A stretch of 64,000 bases of DNA, taken from the NCBI GenBank assembly GCA_033064195.1, contig JARBJD010000081.1, positions 1 through 64,000 on the forward strand, in the 5' to 3' direction. Shown here in pieces: positions 10,976 to 22,406 of the stretch; the stretch's first letter is position 1; the number at the start of each line of letters is the position of its first letter. Source of the DNA: Blattamonas nauphoetae. Taxonomy: Eukaryota > Preaxostyla > Oxymonadida. Both the position numbers and the translations under genes were made by a program. The notes below the pieces were generated by a model, which was not told where the DNA came from, ran no database searches, and saw only the letters and a list, made by a program, of their open reading frames with translations.

Positions 10976-12484
10976 TTATTCGAAGAGGAAGAAGTACTGG
11001 AGACCGCAGTGGCAGTAGTGCTTAGCAAGCATTCCTCCAGGGAAACGCTTGTCTTCTGAGCGCTTGGTGAGCATCTCTGTAACTTCCATGAGAGGCTTGT
11101 CTTCCACGCCAACTTTCTCGTTGTACTGGCGAAAGAAACGACCATCGTCCTTGTAGTATAAGATGCTGCTGTCTGTTGGAAGGATAACCTTCTTCAGACG
11201 GTTGACACTGAATGGAACTTAGTGGGTCCATTTTGGGTTCTTCAGATCTTCCTCAACCTCGTCGTTCAGTCTGTCTCCAGCAACGATCAATACACGGCCT
11301 GATTCTGTCACATAAACTTCACGGCTGAAGTGGCACATGGTGACGATCTTCTCTCCGGTAAAGAACTTGTCCTTGTCCATAGGTGAGAAGAGGAACGAAG
11401 CTTTCTGATCTACTGACTGGAATGTGCGGAGGAAGACTGTTCCATCTTCCATCAGGAAGTTACGCATGCGGTGGTAGTAACGAACTGGCTTGAATGTGCC
11501 GAACACTCCGTATGGGCCTTCTTGCTGTGGAATGTTTCCACGGATGCAGTCGAGGTACTTGGGCTTGAACTTGGTGGAGTCGGTGATTTCAATCAGACCA
11601 TCACCTTGCATGGGTCCCGCCTCTGGGCGAGAGAGGAAGTCAAGACGATAACCGGTGAGGAAGACAGCTCCGTTTTCGAGGATGTAGTATTGGCGGACAT
11701 CCTCAAAGTAGAACGACCTGATGCGGGATGGGCCGAGTGAACTCTGGACAACACCGTTTTCGTCGTTGAATGGAGCGAAGGTGATGAATTCCTCGCTTTC
11801 TTGCCAAGTTCCAGACGAGTTCATTCCACGGAAATACAATTTGCCCTTGTCGGTCTTGACGATGGTGAATGAGCCTTGGGTCTTGACACGAACGTATTTC
11901 TCCGTTTCTGGAGGAAGCTTGATGCTATCGCACCAATCTTGAGTTAACTTGATTGTCTTGTCCTGATGACCCTTTGTAGGCATGGAGAGGGGCAACTTGT
12001 GGAGTTTGTTCTTTCCATCAATGTAGAGAATAGCATAAGCAAAGTACGAGATGCTGCTGTCGATAAGGAGTGATTTGTGGATGATTCCCATCGAGAGGAT
12101 ACGCTGCGACTCAATGTCGGGGCATTCTTCTTGTTCAGTTATATCGAAGATGCTGCCGATTACATCCTCCTTGTGCATGACATAGGCCACTGGATCGGTC
12201 ACGGTGTTGACATGTGGGGCTCCATTAAGGATGAACGCCCTGGTTCCTGTAATGTCGCTTCCAGCTGTTTCTGTTGACCACAGGAATCGGGGATGTTCAG
12301 TGAGTTTGTACGTTTGTTTGCAGAGACCAACAAACTGAGCAGAGAGAAGAAAGATCTAATTTTCGTGGGAAAATCAAACGTTCTGAAGGTCACGAAGGGA
12401 GTGCATTTGGTGGATGACTTCCAAGAGAACATCTTGGCCAAGACCAAGGAGTCCGTCTTTAATATTGAAATCAGATGCTGACAT
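10976..12484 (-). CDS. F-box-like protein with one 24-nt intron and one in-frame TAA
   Basis: The start is MSASDFNIKDGLLGLGQDV. The first 60 residues (LLGLGQDVLLEVIHQMHSL-RDLQN, then IFLLSAQFVGLCKQTYKL) fit an F-box helix bundle, which normally docks substrate adaptors to SKP1 in SCF ubiquitin ligases. A 24-nt intron at 12356-12379 (GTTTGATTTTCC...AAATTAG, containing an in-frame TGA) splits this domain. The remaining 350 residues have repeated beta-strand-like blocks such as LENGAVFLTGYRLDF and MEDGTVFLRTF, perhaps a propeller-like sensor. Codon 414 is TAA (11219-11221). The same frame then continues for 80 sensible codons (VNRLKKVILPTDSSILYYKDD... to FFLFE). No intron that removes the TAA keeps frame plausibly. 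Truncation, readthrough, a recent nonsense allele or an assembly error are all possible. Confidence 0.6.
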
Positions 12485-12621
12485 TATCGAAGAAGGTTGT
12501 TGAGAATGCGATCACAACCATTCTTTCTTTTTCAAACCATCCAGAAGGGTGAAAAGTAGGTCAATAGACCCAACTGGAGTTTAAATTGGAAACTCAAGTT
12601 GGTCTGTTAAGCATATACAAT

Positions 12622-12665
12622 AGGCATGGCTGACCGGCCAAAAGTGCCGGTCGGTGTTGCTCCAG
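12622..12665 (+). repeat. Solo partial copy of the terminal repeat found at 44.4 and 47.0 kb
   Basis: TAGGCATGGCTGACCGGC followed by a GCCGGTCGGT inverted half resembles the AGGCATGGGCAGCGGTCGGT ends of the element at 44439-47043. The match is imperfect and no second end is seen nearby. Confidence 0.3.
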
Positions 12666-12699
12666 AATACTTCTAAGGGTTGGATCTCCATCATCCTTT

Positions 12700-14210
12700 A
12701 AATTGTGAACTATGAAGAAGAAATCTACAAGATAGCTGATATTCGCATCCAGATTGGGAGCTCCGATCCCCATATCAGCTGTATTTTGAGAATTTCACAC
12801 AAGATCACGTGAAGTGAGGAATTCACACTCAAACACACTGTATGGCCAATCTTATGAAGATTCGATTCACTGCCGTACTTATTACACCCTATCAACCACC
12901 TCTGATGCCGTTTCTGGCGTTATATTTCCTAATTACGTTCAGTGTGGAAAAATGAGCCCTCTTTCGATTCTTCAACGCACTGGTCCAAACAATTGTCTAA
13001 ATTGTGTACAACTGTCGAAAAACCATCGAATAGTCGTTCCACGTGCATTCCAGCAGTATTTTCATCTCAATGATCTCTCTTTGGATCACAAACGAGTCGG
13101 CTTCAAGAGCCATCGACCATTTTATTGTTTCAAATCTTTTCTTTCATTATATTCAAGCAGTAATTTGGGGCAAAACCTTCTCTCTTCGTCAGATACCATT
13201 ATCCATTGATCCGCCCCATCTTTTAGTTATTTGTCATTCTCACCGTCAATTTCCGTTTTCATGTCTTCTGACTGTGCTAATTCGGATATCGTGACCTCTT
13301 TCAGTCTTTTCTTCCTCAGATACTCGACATCATCGAACCTTCCCCCTTTTCAGGTTGTCATACCAATTTCTCACGATCATCTGTGAAATACTCCAATCTG
13401 TTTGGTATTATCGGATTTATAGTCAATCTATCTTTCAAATTCATTGTCAGCCTCTTCTGGACATCTGTCCATCAATCAGAAGTCTCGATCATTGTCAACA
13501 AGGGAACCACTCTCCCTTTCAGGACAAGATCTTCCATTCTACACTTTACAATGTGTCAACTCTCCCCTATGTTTGGTGTTTCCGTTCAACTTGCAAAGAA
13601 ACAATGTATATCTCTTCTTTCATCTTGTTTTCCGGACTCACATCTTCTGGTTCCCATTTTCTCTCTATCCAATGATTTCAATATAGCTTTCCCATCTAAG
13701 CAACTTTTTACGGTCTTAAGTGACATTGAACAAACAAAATTGATCGCACTTTGTTCGATCTGAGCCAAAGAAGAATGGACTACATTTCAATCGACTTGAT
13801 CTCACACTGTTATGAAAACAAGGAAAAGAACAGATCAAATTTTTCATAACAATTGGACTCTGACGATAGAATCCATCTCTTCTGGGGCAAGATGTTGCTG
13901 TTAGAATGCTAGAAGCCGAGTCTGAAGATCTGGAGGAAAAAACTCAATTAAGCACTCGAATAACCAGAACGAACGCAACAAACATTGAAAAATGGATTCT
14001 GAAGAGAAAATCCCGCAGTAGTGACAACAACAAAGGATCGCAACGACGAGATAGGAATCACGAAAGAAAGGCAAATGAAAGGCCCAATTCGCAAAAGGGA
14101 ATAGAAGGAGAAATGATCTGGAATGAAGGATAAACAGATGACAGCTGAAATTTCGGGCTAGAAGGAGGATATTGATAGTTCATCACAGTGACTGACGGAA
14201 CAACAGAAAA
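12700..14210 (+). other. AT-rich stretch with many short plus-strand open frames, no product recognised
   Basis: Several plus-strand frames of 60-130 codons overlap between 12814 and 13763, and another of 75 codons (MLEAESEDLEEKTQLSTRI...) spans 13906-14133. Their hydrophobic, Ser/Phe-rich composition is similar to N-terminal parts of the beta-helix proteins. The region could therefore be the decayed 5' half of the pseudogene that follows. I found no CG...PC motif and no way to splice the frames into one product. Confidence 0.25.
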
Positions 14211-16379
14211 GTGATCATTGAAGCAAGGCTGTTCAACACAACATCATCAGAAACTGAAAAATGTCTTCTTGACAACAATCTGTCAGTTGCACTTCACTGA
14301 GATGGCAAATATGTTCGACAGACCCAGCTACCACATCACTGCAAATGTGACAGTGACGACGGGCACACTCTCTGCGACAAACCTTCCAATGGAACTCACT
14401 ACGACGGACACCGATCAATGGAACCTGGTTGTGATGACAGTAGGCTCGATAGAAATCTCATCCTGCGGTTTCTCTTCCATCGCATCCAACTAGGGGATAG
14501 GAGCAGCCATCCACGCCATCTTCTACCCTCTCCCTCTTTAACCGGAAGACACTCACCTTCAGTGAGAACACTACCTCTGCGGGACAAGTCATCTACACCA
14601 ACAGCACCGATGTCGATTCCAACCTGACACCAGCATAATTCATCACTGGATCGGCAAACGATCCGACAGTCAACGCTCGATTCGTCTGCTTCTCGCGAGG
14701 GGGAGTTGTGGCTGTGGGAGTTCTGGACGGGAATGTGGACGCGTCGGGTACAACCATCCAGCCAAAGTCAGCATCCACAACTGGCCCACTCAAAATCACA
14801 GCACCAAGCTCAATCTCCACCACCAAGACACTGAGCATTACAAGCATCACATTCGACTTCTACGTCAATGCTGCCCCGTCAAATCCTCTCCTCTCTGCAT
14901 CAAACACGGGCTCACTTACCCTCACCAACATCGCCTTCTTCACCTCGTCTCTCTACACCGCTCCAGCCCTCCTTCTCAAGAGCGTCGTGCTTGCCGTTTC
15001 ATCCTCAACCGCAACAAATGCACTTGCCGACACATCCTCATCGTCACAGCACTCTTCACCGTTCCTACTAATCATCTCATCGTCACACAAGCTACACTCT
15101 CTTCTCCGATGTCGGAAAGTGACAAGTTGACCACACCCTTCACAGTGATGTCTAGTGGAACAGCAACACAAACCAAAGTCATTCTGGATGAAAGTGTACT
15201 CACAGCTTGCTTTGCTCACAGCATGCTGATGCAGACAGGAGGTTCGCTACCTCTGAACACATGCACATTCAGCTCGATCACCACCTCCGACGAAGGGGCA
15301 GCGGTCCAAGCTAATCTACTCACGGGTGAGACACTGTCACTGACAGGAGTGACCTTCACGTCGTACTCATCACTCGGAAATGGAGGAGCCCTTCTCGTAC
15401 TGTTTGAGGTTGCTCATACACCACAACAACTCCTATCACATTCACCACATGTTGCACTTCTGGGAATGGAAACAAGTTGAACCTCTCATCCACTCTCTCC
15501 ACTATCATCAGCTCATCCGCACTAACGACTCTCAAGCCAGCTACCCTCCCAACATCGAAAGCAGCCACGCACACCCATCCGAATGGAGCCAAACATGCTA
15601 ACTGTGGATTGCTCCAACTTCCCTGCCAAACCATCACGCACACTCTCCTCTCTCCCAACTCGAAGAACTCGTTCACTCTCGATGTTGCTCTGACTATGGC
15701 TCACGCACCCTCCATCACATCGAATGTGATTCTCTGGTCATAAATCACCAACCTCCCCATCACGGTCACCGCTGGTGCATTCACTATTCCATCTGGCACT
15801 CTCACACTCAAGTCTCTCGGTTTCACTGGACAGAACACGAACGTGGCGTTCTCATTCGTGACAGTGAGTGGAACTGGCTGGAATGGAGGAGTGCTTTCAG
15901 TTGCTCTGACAACACTGCATTTCACAGAAGACGGAATTGCGTCATCTTCTGGTTGTCCACCAGTGATAGGAGGAGCGATCGTCGTCGATCTGACGAGCAG
16001 CGCAGAAACAGTGACATTCACACTATCGAATTCAATGGGGGACTCTGTTCCAGCCGAAGGATCGATACTGTACAGTCGAAATCATATCCTTCCGCGATTG
16101 TGTTACACTTCAGTCTTTGTTTCTTTTCCGTTTCAGTTGTTTTATTCATCAATTCAAATCAGTGTAGATATTCGACATTCGACATGATGTGCAGGAAAAC
16201 GGTGGCTGAGATCTGACCCAGAAAGTTCAGATTTGCGAAACAAAACGTTCAAGACTGTTTTAGGTGAAATGGAAGAAAGTAATCTGAAAGTGAGATGACA
16301 GATCGTATCATATCTCAAGGAAAACATCAAAGAGCGTTTCTGTAGTTAAAAGTCGACGAATCAATACCCTCGCAAGAGT

Positions 16380-17600
16380 CCATCGAAAAAAAAAGTGAAT
16401 GGTTCCTCGTTTGTCCACAAAAAAAGTCTCCTTTTCCAATTATATTCTCATTTGAACATTCCTAGACTCAAAAACGATGGAGACTTAGTCCCCAAGCCAA
16501 AAAAGAGATCCTTCTCAAGCGGAAGGCTGGCTTGTCGGTCGCTGCGATCGGAAGGCAAATCCACAGATCGGAGAGTACCATTCGGACCTTTCTCAAAGGT
16601 TGGCTAAAAAATCCAAGAAAGAAACGAAGCATACAGAGGACTTACACGCGATGCACAACGGTCCAGGAAGACGCCATGATACTCGCTGAAATTGACTGCA
16701 ATCGCTTCAAATCAAAAAGAGATATCAAAGAAAAACTTGCCAAGACACACCAGATTGTTGTTTCTGAATCTACAATTGGGAGGAGATGAAAGGAGAACGG
16801 GATCTCCCAACATCCCGTCAAGAGAAAGCCCCTGCTTCGATCCATCAACATTGAGAAGCGTTTGTCGTTTGCACGGGATCATGTGAAGTGGAGTCAACAA
16901 GATTGGAAGCGAGTCCTCTGGAGCGACGAAGCAATGGTTTGCCTAAAAGAACCGAAAGGGAAAGTGTACGTATGGAGGAAAAAGGGGGAAGAATATGATC
17001 CGAAATGTGTACTACATACAGTCAAACATTCGGTCCACTTGATGGTTTGGGGTTGTGTTGGATGGGGTGGAGTTGGGAAGCTTGTCTTCATAAAAGGGAA
17101 GCTTGAACAAAAACAATACCTGAAAATAGTAAAAAAACACGTTCATGACCATGGAATTCAGCTCTGCGAACAACCTTTTATATTCCAACAGGACAATGAC
17201 CCGAAACACTCTTCGAAACTCGTCCAAAGTTGGATCGCGCGACAAACCTTTTCCACCATGATATGGCCACCTCAAAGCCCCGACCTTTCACCAATCGAGA
17301 ACGTTTGGCGCAATATGAAAGTAAAACTGAACAAAAGAGATTGTCATACTGTTGACGATTTGAAGATTGCGATAAGAAGTGTGTGGAACAAGGATCTCTT
17401 GAGTTGCATCCAGTCTTCAATCTTATCCATGCCAACGAGGATTGCTGAAGTCCTGACCAACAATGGATCCTGGACACATTATTAAGGAGACGGAACTGGT
17501 TGTGGGTTGGAGAGATGAACCCACATTCTTTTTCTTTTTCCATTCACGCATTACCAGATACTTTTTCCAGTTAGTCGAAGTGTCCAAAGTGGAGAAAATA
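16380..17600 (+). mobile_element. Tc1-type DNA transposon inserted in the beta-helix pseudogene
   Basis: The segment between the two halves of the beta-helix pseudogene is filled by a Tc1 transposase with DD34E spacing. I looked for inverted terminal repeats in 16.2-16.45 kb and 17.5-17.65 kb and found only weak A-rich similarity, so the boundaries are approximate. Confidence 0.6.
16466..17485 (+). pseudogene. Tc1-type transposase (DD34E) with a single in-frame TGA
   Basis: One frame runs from about 16466 (RLSPQAKKEILLKRKAGLS, a helix-turn-helix opening) to TAA at 17485. The N-terminal part has a paired-type DNA-binding region (VAAIGRQIHRSESTIRTFL). The catalytic part shows VLWSDEAMV, FIFQQDNDPKH and SPDLSPIENVWRNMK, with 34 residues between the second Asp and the Glu. 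The only visible damage is TGA at 16787-16789 between STIGRR and KENGISQHPVKRKP. No clear ATG precedes the first helix-turn-helix in this frame. It once catalysed cut-and-paste at TA sites and is close to intact, so the insertion is not ancient. Confidence 0.75.
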
Positions 17601-17855
17601 GAGAAATATTGAGTTCTTATGAGAATTAAATGTGTGGATTGTTATTCCTAAACCGCGGACTGATGTGACAGTGACTGTATCTTCTTCTAAACAATACCCT
17701 AAACGATGGAAACCGGCTTGCTCACTCAACAACATCGAATGCGAACGATGCGTGCATTGTTCTTCTGAGTGCTGTTTCTGTTTTATCCGCGATCACATCG
17801 ACATTGACAGTCGAATATGAATCAGACTTGACACGTCGTACGATCACATTGTCGG

Positions 17856-17985
17856 CAGAAGAGATGGGAGCGATGCTTTCGACAGAAGAGATGGGAGCGA
17901 TGCTTACGACAGAGGAGATGGGAGCGATGCTCAGGACAGAAGAGATGGGAGCGATGCTTACGACAGAAGGGATGGGAGCCATGCG
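17856..17985 (+). repeat. 27-bp tandem repeat, five copies
   Basis: The unit, roughly GACAGAAGAGATGGGAGCGA followed by TGCTTAC, is repeated five times with few mismatches. It keeps an open plus frame encoding the nonapeptide TEEMGAML(S/T/R). It lies inside the decayed beta-helix gene and probably arose by replication slippage. Confidence 0.85.
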
Positions 17986-18912
17986 TGCTTCAGACAATTG
18001 CACATGCACTACCACAACTGGACAGTGAAATGCTCTGTTCCACTCGTCCTCCGCGCTCTCCTCCATCATCGATCCAACCACTCATCTTGCACTCAAACCA
18101 ACCCTCCCTGCAACGAAAGCAGACATAGATGTGATTCTGAATGACTTCCATTAGTTCTCTCGCACGACTGGCGACGTGTTTCTGGACTCAACCAGTATGA
18201 ATCACGCGAGATGTGGTCTTGTGCAACTTCCTTGCCCGACACTCATGTTCGGAAATGAGAGAGTGAAAGAAACAGGAAAGCGGATTGTGTTGAGCACAGA
18301 TTCCTCACTAGCCGTTGTCTTCACAACTCGATTCACTCTCCAAACGATCGTTTCTAGAGGTCCAACCATATCCATCGCCTGTTCCAGCTCTGCCACTTTT
18401 GGTGTGGACATTGCAGCGAACACACTCACCCTCGACAGATTCACAATCACACAGGCAACAGCTCAACCCATCTCGACACTCGTCTCAGTCTCGAATACAA
18501 AGCGTGTCCTGAAATAGTCGAGTTCGGGTCATCTTCACCAACAACAGTCTCAACACCTCTGATCTCTGTGACAGGAGGAACACTGGAATCAACCGATGGA
18601 AAGATTCAGCAAGTCTCATCGAGCTCATCACTCACCGTCATTGACTCCAAGCAGATGGGTTTTGAAGAGGAAGTGCTTATTCACTCCTCTTTCATATTCA
18701 CTCTTCTTGTTTCTTTTTCCAATCATCTTTTTGTGTTTTCTCCAATATGGTTGCCACTTCAATATCCGATTTATCCTCGACTTGTGTCAGTCCACTTGCT
18801 GAACACGTTCGCATCTTCTGTTCCAGAAACTCTCATCGTTGAACCCTCAGCATCTCTTCCTTTTCTGTTCGCACTAGGTTTTCTATGCTTTATTGTCGCT
18901 ATTGTTTCCTAA

Positions 18913-19291
18913 ACTCGGGAAATCAGTCAGATTGGTATGATCAACCCATTACTGCGCATTTCTCTTGATTCAGAGAAATACTACTCAAATAAGGTTTTGC
19001 CCCAATTTTCATGTTGATTTTGGGAAATGGAACCAATTTATTTAATAAAAAGAGGTGGGTCATTCTGAGCAAAAAGGACTCAAGTGTAGATGATGTGGGT
19101 TAAAAGAGAGACTCTTTTCTCAAAGTCTTGATTCTACATCCATTCTCACGTTCGTTCAAAAAATGATAAAAAAACCATCAGTGATCATCTGAGTGGTGAG
19201 ATGAAAAATGAATAGTCAGATTCGGAGTGTCTGTTTCAGAGAGAATTCTTCATTCATAGATGGGGGACATAATTCTTTAACGGGACACAAT
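18913..19291. other. Gap without recognised gene
   Basis: AT-rich intergenic sequence between the beta-helix remnant and the large inverted-repeat element. I see no open frame above 60 codons and no clear repeat boundary. Confidence 0.4.
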
Positions 19292-19735
19292 TCACTTTTC
19301 TCGATAATTATGCATTTATTGAATCCAAGTTTTGAAAATAATACAGGTGAGGTCATCTGACACAACAGTCATGGACAAAAGTTCCTGGCACCCCCAGTCC
19401 AGGAACTTTCGCCAGTCACTATTTGTTTTTGTTTGGCTATTCACTTCATCATCAAAAAAGAAAGTTGTTGAGAGAAAACGAAAATGAACATACGAGTTGG
19501 GAATGAGAGAGAAAAAAAAGAAGTGGTCAAAAATCAGTGAAAAAATTGAGAGCCAAACTAAACACGATGAAATTTTTCAAACTAAGAGATTGTGACGGGT
19601 TAAGTGTATATTCGCTGGAAAAAACGAGATCCCACGACTCCTTCCTAAAAAAATAACATTAACTTTCGCAAGTGAATTTTGGGTGGTAGGAAAGTGGAGG
19701 TTGCTACAATTTAGAGTTCTAAAACTGAACAAAAG

Positions 19736-19812
19736 TTCGAAATCTGAGAAAAAGTTCGAAATCTGAGAAAAAGTTCGAAATCTGAAAAAAAGTTCGAAAT
19801 CTCAGAAAAAAG
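19736..19812 (+). repeat. 18-19 bp tandem repeat AAAGTTCGAAATCTGAGAA
   Basis: Four to five copies in the left arm of the inverted-repeat element. The complementary array lies at about 21385-21485 in the right arm with a similar copy number and individual base differences, so the array predates duplication of the arms or evolves together with them. Confidence 0.8.
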
Positions 19813-20631
19813 TTCTTTTTTTTGAAAGATATCCGTGTGGAAGTTTGATCGAGAAAAATAGTGACTGCAGAAAGCCGGAAAAATGTGGAAAGCCGGAATT
19901 TTGGTAAAAGTGCGAATATTGAAGTAACATTCGCATCACGACTTCTCTTTTCTCTCGAAATAACCTTCTGAGATACGAAGAGTACTGTATGGCGAGTTGA
20001 GGAGAATAAAAGAGATTACAGAGTGTTTTTCGCAAATTTGAATTGTGAGAAAAATCAACAGTGTGTCGACAGGATCTCCATCAACAACTCTAATTGACCG
20101 GCGGTTTTCGCGTAAACCAATCGTCACGGGGAAGCAATTTGTCGCAGCAAATGTCGAGATTCTATGACGGTTTCTAAGAACAGGGTTTTACCACGAATCT
20201 CACAAACTCGTCAATCATGTTCAGAATTCTCACGCATTATCGATAATTTCCAAAAACTGACAGTGTAGACCTTAGAGAATGTGAGTGCACTTTCATCAGA
20301 ATGCATGATGAAGATTGTCGTCTGTCCCCTTTGGATGAGCACACAACTTTGGTCAGACAGGTGATTTTGAGAAAGTGGTACGGAGTAACTCACAGTGGAG
20401 TTATTTCAAAACTAACACCAACACGTAATATCGATCAACATAAATGTGTTGGGGACAGTCACATGTCACAATCACCGATGACTGATGAGATATTTCGAAA
20501 ATGTGTCAGACATAACTGACTCACACAAATGAGGGATATCAACTTTATCCACTGGATATTTTCCTAAGTATCTTCAAATCGCACTATTGCGGAATATTGA
20601 ATCATTTGGAGGGGAACAGATGATGAATTGG

Positions 20632-20955
20632 CAGGGACCTGAGCAGGTCTGTAGATTACTGTATGAGGTGTGATCACGGATCAGACCTCACGAAACTGAG
20701 GGTCTGATCCGTTTCCTAATTAGGAGTATCGATTTTCCTCTTTTTCCAATTTCTCACTTCATTTTCTTCATCGTATCGGTTCTATTCAAGCAATAAACAA
20801 TAAATGATGACCAAATAGCCTCTAAAATGGTCGATTAGACTCATTTCACAGTTTTTTTCGAAAGTAAACTCTCTTTTTATGAAACAGTTTGTTAACAACA
20901 AAAATTCGGTCTGATCATTGGAGGTCTGATCGATCAGATCCATCTCAGGTCCCTG
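20632..20955. mobile_element. hAT-type MITE, 324 bp with a perfect 8-bp target duplication
   Basis: The ends are CAGGGACCTGAG (20632) and CTCAGGTCCCTG (20955). Both flanks carry TGAATTGG (20624-20631 and 20956-20963). A CAGGG start and an 8-bp duplication are diagnostic of the hAT superfamily. The inside contains further inverted AGGTCTGATC motifs and no coding capacity. Movement would depend on a hAT transposase elsewhere, and none is in this window. Confidence 0.9.
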
Positions 20956-20963
20956 TGAATTGG

Positions 20964-21290
20964 CGAATTGAGCAGACCGTCAGTAGTCGAGGATCGGAAC
21001 AACACCTCAACCAAGACGTAGCCCTCAGGAGCCGGCCAGACAACTCATCCGTCTTTCTCCATCTCCAACAGAACGATCGCCGTTGCCTTGACCTTGTTCT
21101 CCCATCCCTCCTCCAGATTGTAGTTGACGATCTCATCAACGCTTCCATTCACTGACACATAAACGGTGCAAGAATAAGCTTCTAATCTATCACACACACT
21201 CTCACATTTGTTCTTTATAGTCTTTTCAGAAAATGAGGAATTTGAACAATTACTGTGAAATGCAAAATCTGCGAAAGTTCACAATTGTGG
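20964..21290. other. Spacer of the inverted-repeat element, short open frames only
   Basis: Overlapping frames on both strands (20889-21155 plus, 20945-21148 minus) give Arg/Ser-rich peptides with no recognised motif. The GC content is higher than in the surrounding arms, perhaps a captured gene fragment. Confidence 0.25.
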
Positions 21291-21965
21291 GTTCGCAGAT
21301 TGAGTCCGGCTTTCCGCATCATTCCGGCTTTACGCAGTCACTATTTTTCTTGATCAAACTTCCACACGGATATCTTTCAAAAAAACGAACTTTTTTCTGA
21401 GATTTCGAACTTTTTTTCAGATTTCGAACTTTTTCTCAGATTTAGAACTTTTGTTCAGATTTCGAACTTTTTCTCAGTTTTAGAACTCTAAATTGTGGCA
21501 GCCGAAAGTGGATGGTGTCTTGTTTGAGGAAGTTGAGAAGAGATTCGAGGGCGAAACTGCACAGGGAGGGATAGAAGTGACAAACAACAATCAAGGAGAG
21601 GGTGAGGTTGGTTGAGAGCGGATGGGTCACGACTTTTCAAAATCCCGCCACCTAAAATTCACTTACGAATGTTAATGTTTTTTTAACGAAGGAGCCGTGT
21701 GATCTTGTTTTTTCCAGCGGCATGGACGTCAACTCGATAGAATCTCTTAGTTAGAAAAATTTCATCGTTTTTGGTTCGGTTCTCAATTTTTTCACTGATT
21801 TTTGACCACTTCTTTTTTTTCTCTCTCATTCCCAACTCGTATGTTCATTTTCGTTTTCTCTCAACAACTTTCTTTTTTGATGATGAAGTGAATAGCCAAA
21901 CAAAAACAAATAGTGACTGGCGAAAGTTCCTGGACTGGTGGTGCCAGGAACTTTTGTCCATGACT

Positions 21966-22125
21966 GCAACGAATCCAGGACGAGAAAAGATAAAAAAATG
22001 CCTTCGGAACGAGAAAATCGAGTTTCTTGAGGAGAGGTCGAAGAATGTGGAGAGGATCGAAACATGACACAACATTCAAGTTTTCTCTTTCCAACGGATT
22101 TTTTTTCTTTTCTCGTCCTGAATAC
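21966..22125. mobile_element. 160-bp foldback mini-element inside the right arm
   Basis: Inverted ends ATCCAGGACGAGAAAAGA (about 21973) and TCTTTTCTCGTCCTGAAT (about 22122) bracket a non-coding core. The left arm shows the empty site, because there GACTGTTGTGTCAG (complement of 19350-19380) is uninterrupted. This proves insertion after the arms formed. No obvious target duplication is visible. Confidence 0.8.
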
Positions 22126-22406
22126 GTTGTGTCAGATGACCTCACCTGTATTATTTTCAAAAAATGGATTCAATAAATGCATAATTATCGAGAAAAGTGA
22201 GCACGAGTGGACTGTCTGGGCCAAAGGTGATCGAGGAGTGTTGTGACTTTATTGTTCAACTTGGCTATTCTCTCGTAATAAAGTGGCATATAAAGTTGAA
22301 AATCCGTATTCGTTTTGAAATAGTGTGCATAGTGTCGAGATCGTCTCAGAGAATGTCACGATCATTCGATCATGTTTGATGAGGTCGATCGGCGAACTAT
22401 ATCATA

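Larger units (their letters stand above)
14218..18912 (+). pseudogene. Decayed beta-helix surface protein gene, split by a Tc1 transposon
   Basis: Peptides in all three plus frames are rich in Ser, Thr, Val and Ile with beta-helix rhythm (for example LSITSITFDFYVN, and NANCGLLQLPC-type motifs). Two CG...PC.T hallmark blocks are present: CGLLQLPCQTITH near 15605 and CGLVQLPCPTLMFG near 18210. The reading frame changes near 15060, 15420, 15745 and elsewhere without intron signals, so the gene is dead. A hydrophobic tail (FLFALGFLCFIVAIVS, near 18870) may be the membrane anchor. A Tc1-type element (about 16.4-17.6 kb) and a 27-bp tandem repeat interrupt it. The intact relative is at 31.5 kb. Confidence 0.65.
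19292..22200. mobile_element. 2.9-kb long inverted-repeat element
   Basis: The left arm begins TCACTTTTCTCGATAATTAT (19292) and the right arm ends with its exact complement at 22200. The arms remain alignable inward to about 19900 and 21305, where a GAAAGCCGGA motif pair marks the last similarity. The arms include conserved blocks such as GGACAAAAGTTCCTGGCACC and the AAAGTTCGAAATCTGAG tandem repeat. The right arm is longer because it has acquired a 160-bp foldback insert (about 21966-22125), and it differs from the left by a further 130 bp near 21500-21640. No transposase is recognised. The spacer holds a hAT-type MITE. Clear target duplications were not found. Confidence 0.8.

Noticed and set aside
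17856-17985. CRISPR-like array
   Set aside because: Units of 27 bp are directly abutting without unique spacers and encode a continuous peptide; this is a tandem repeat in a eukaryotic pseudogene.
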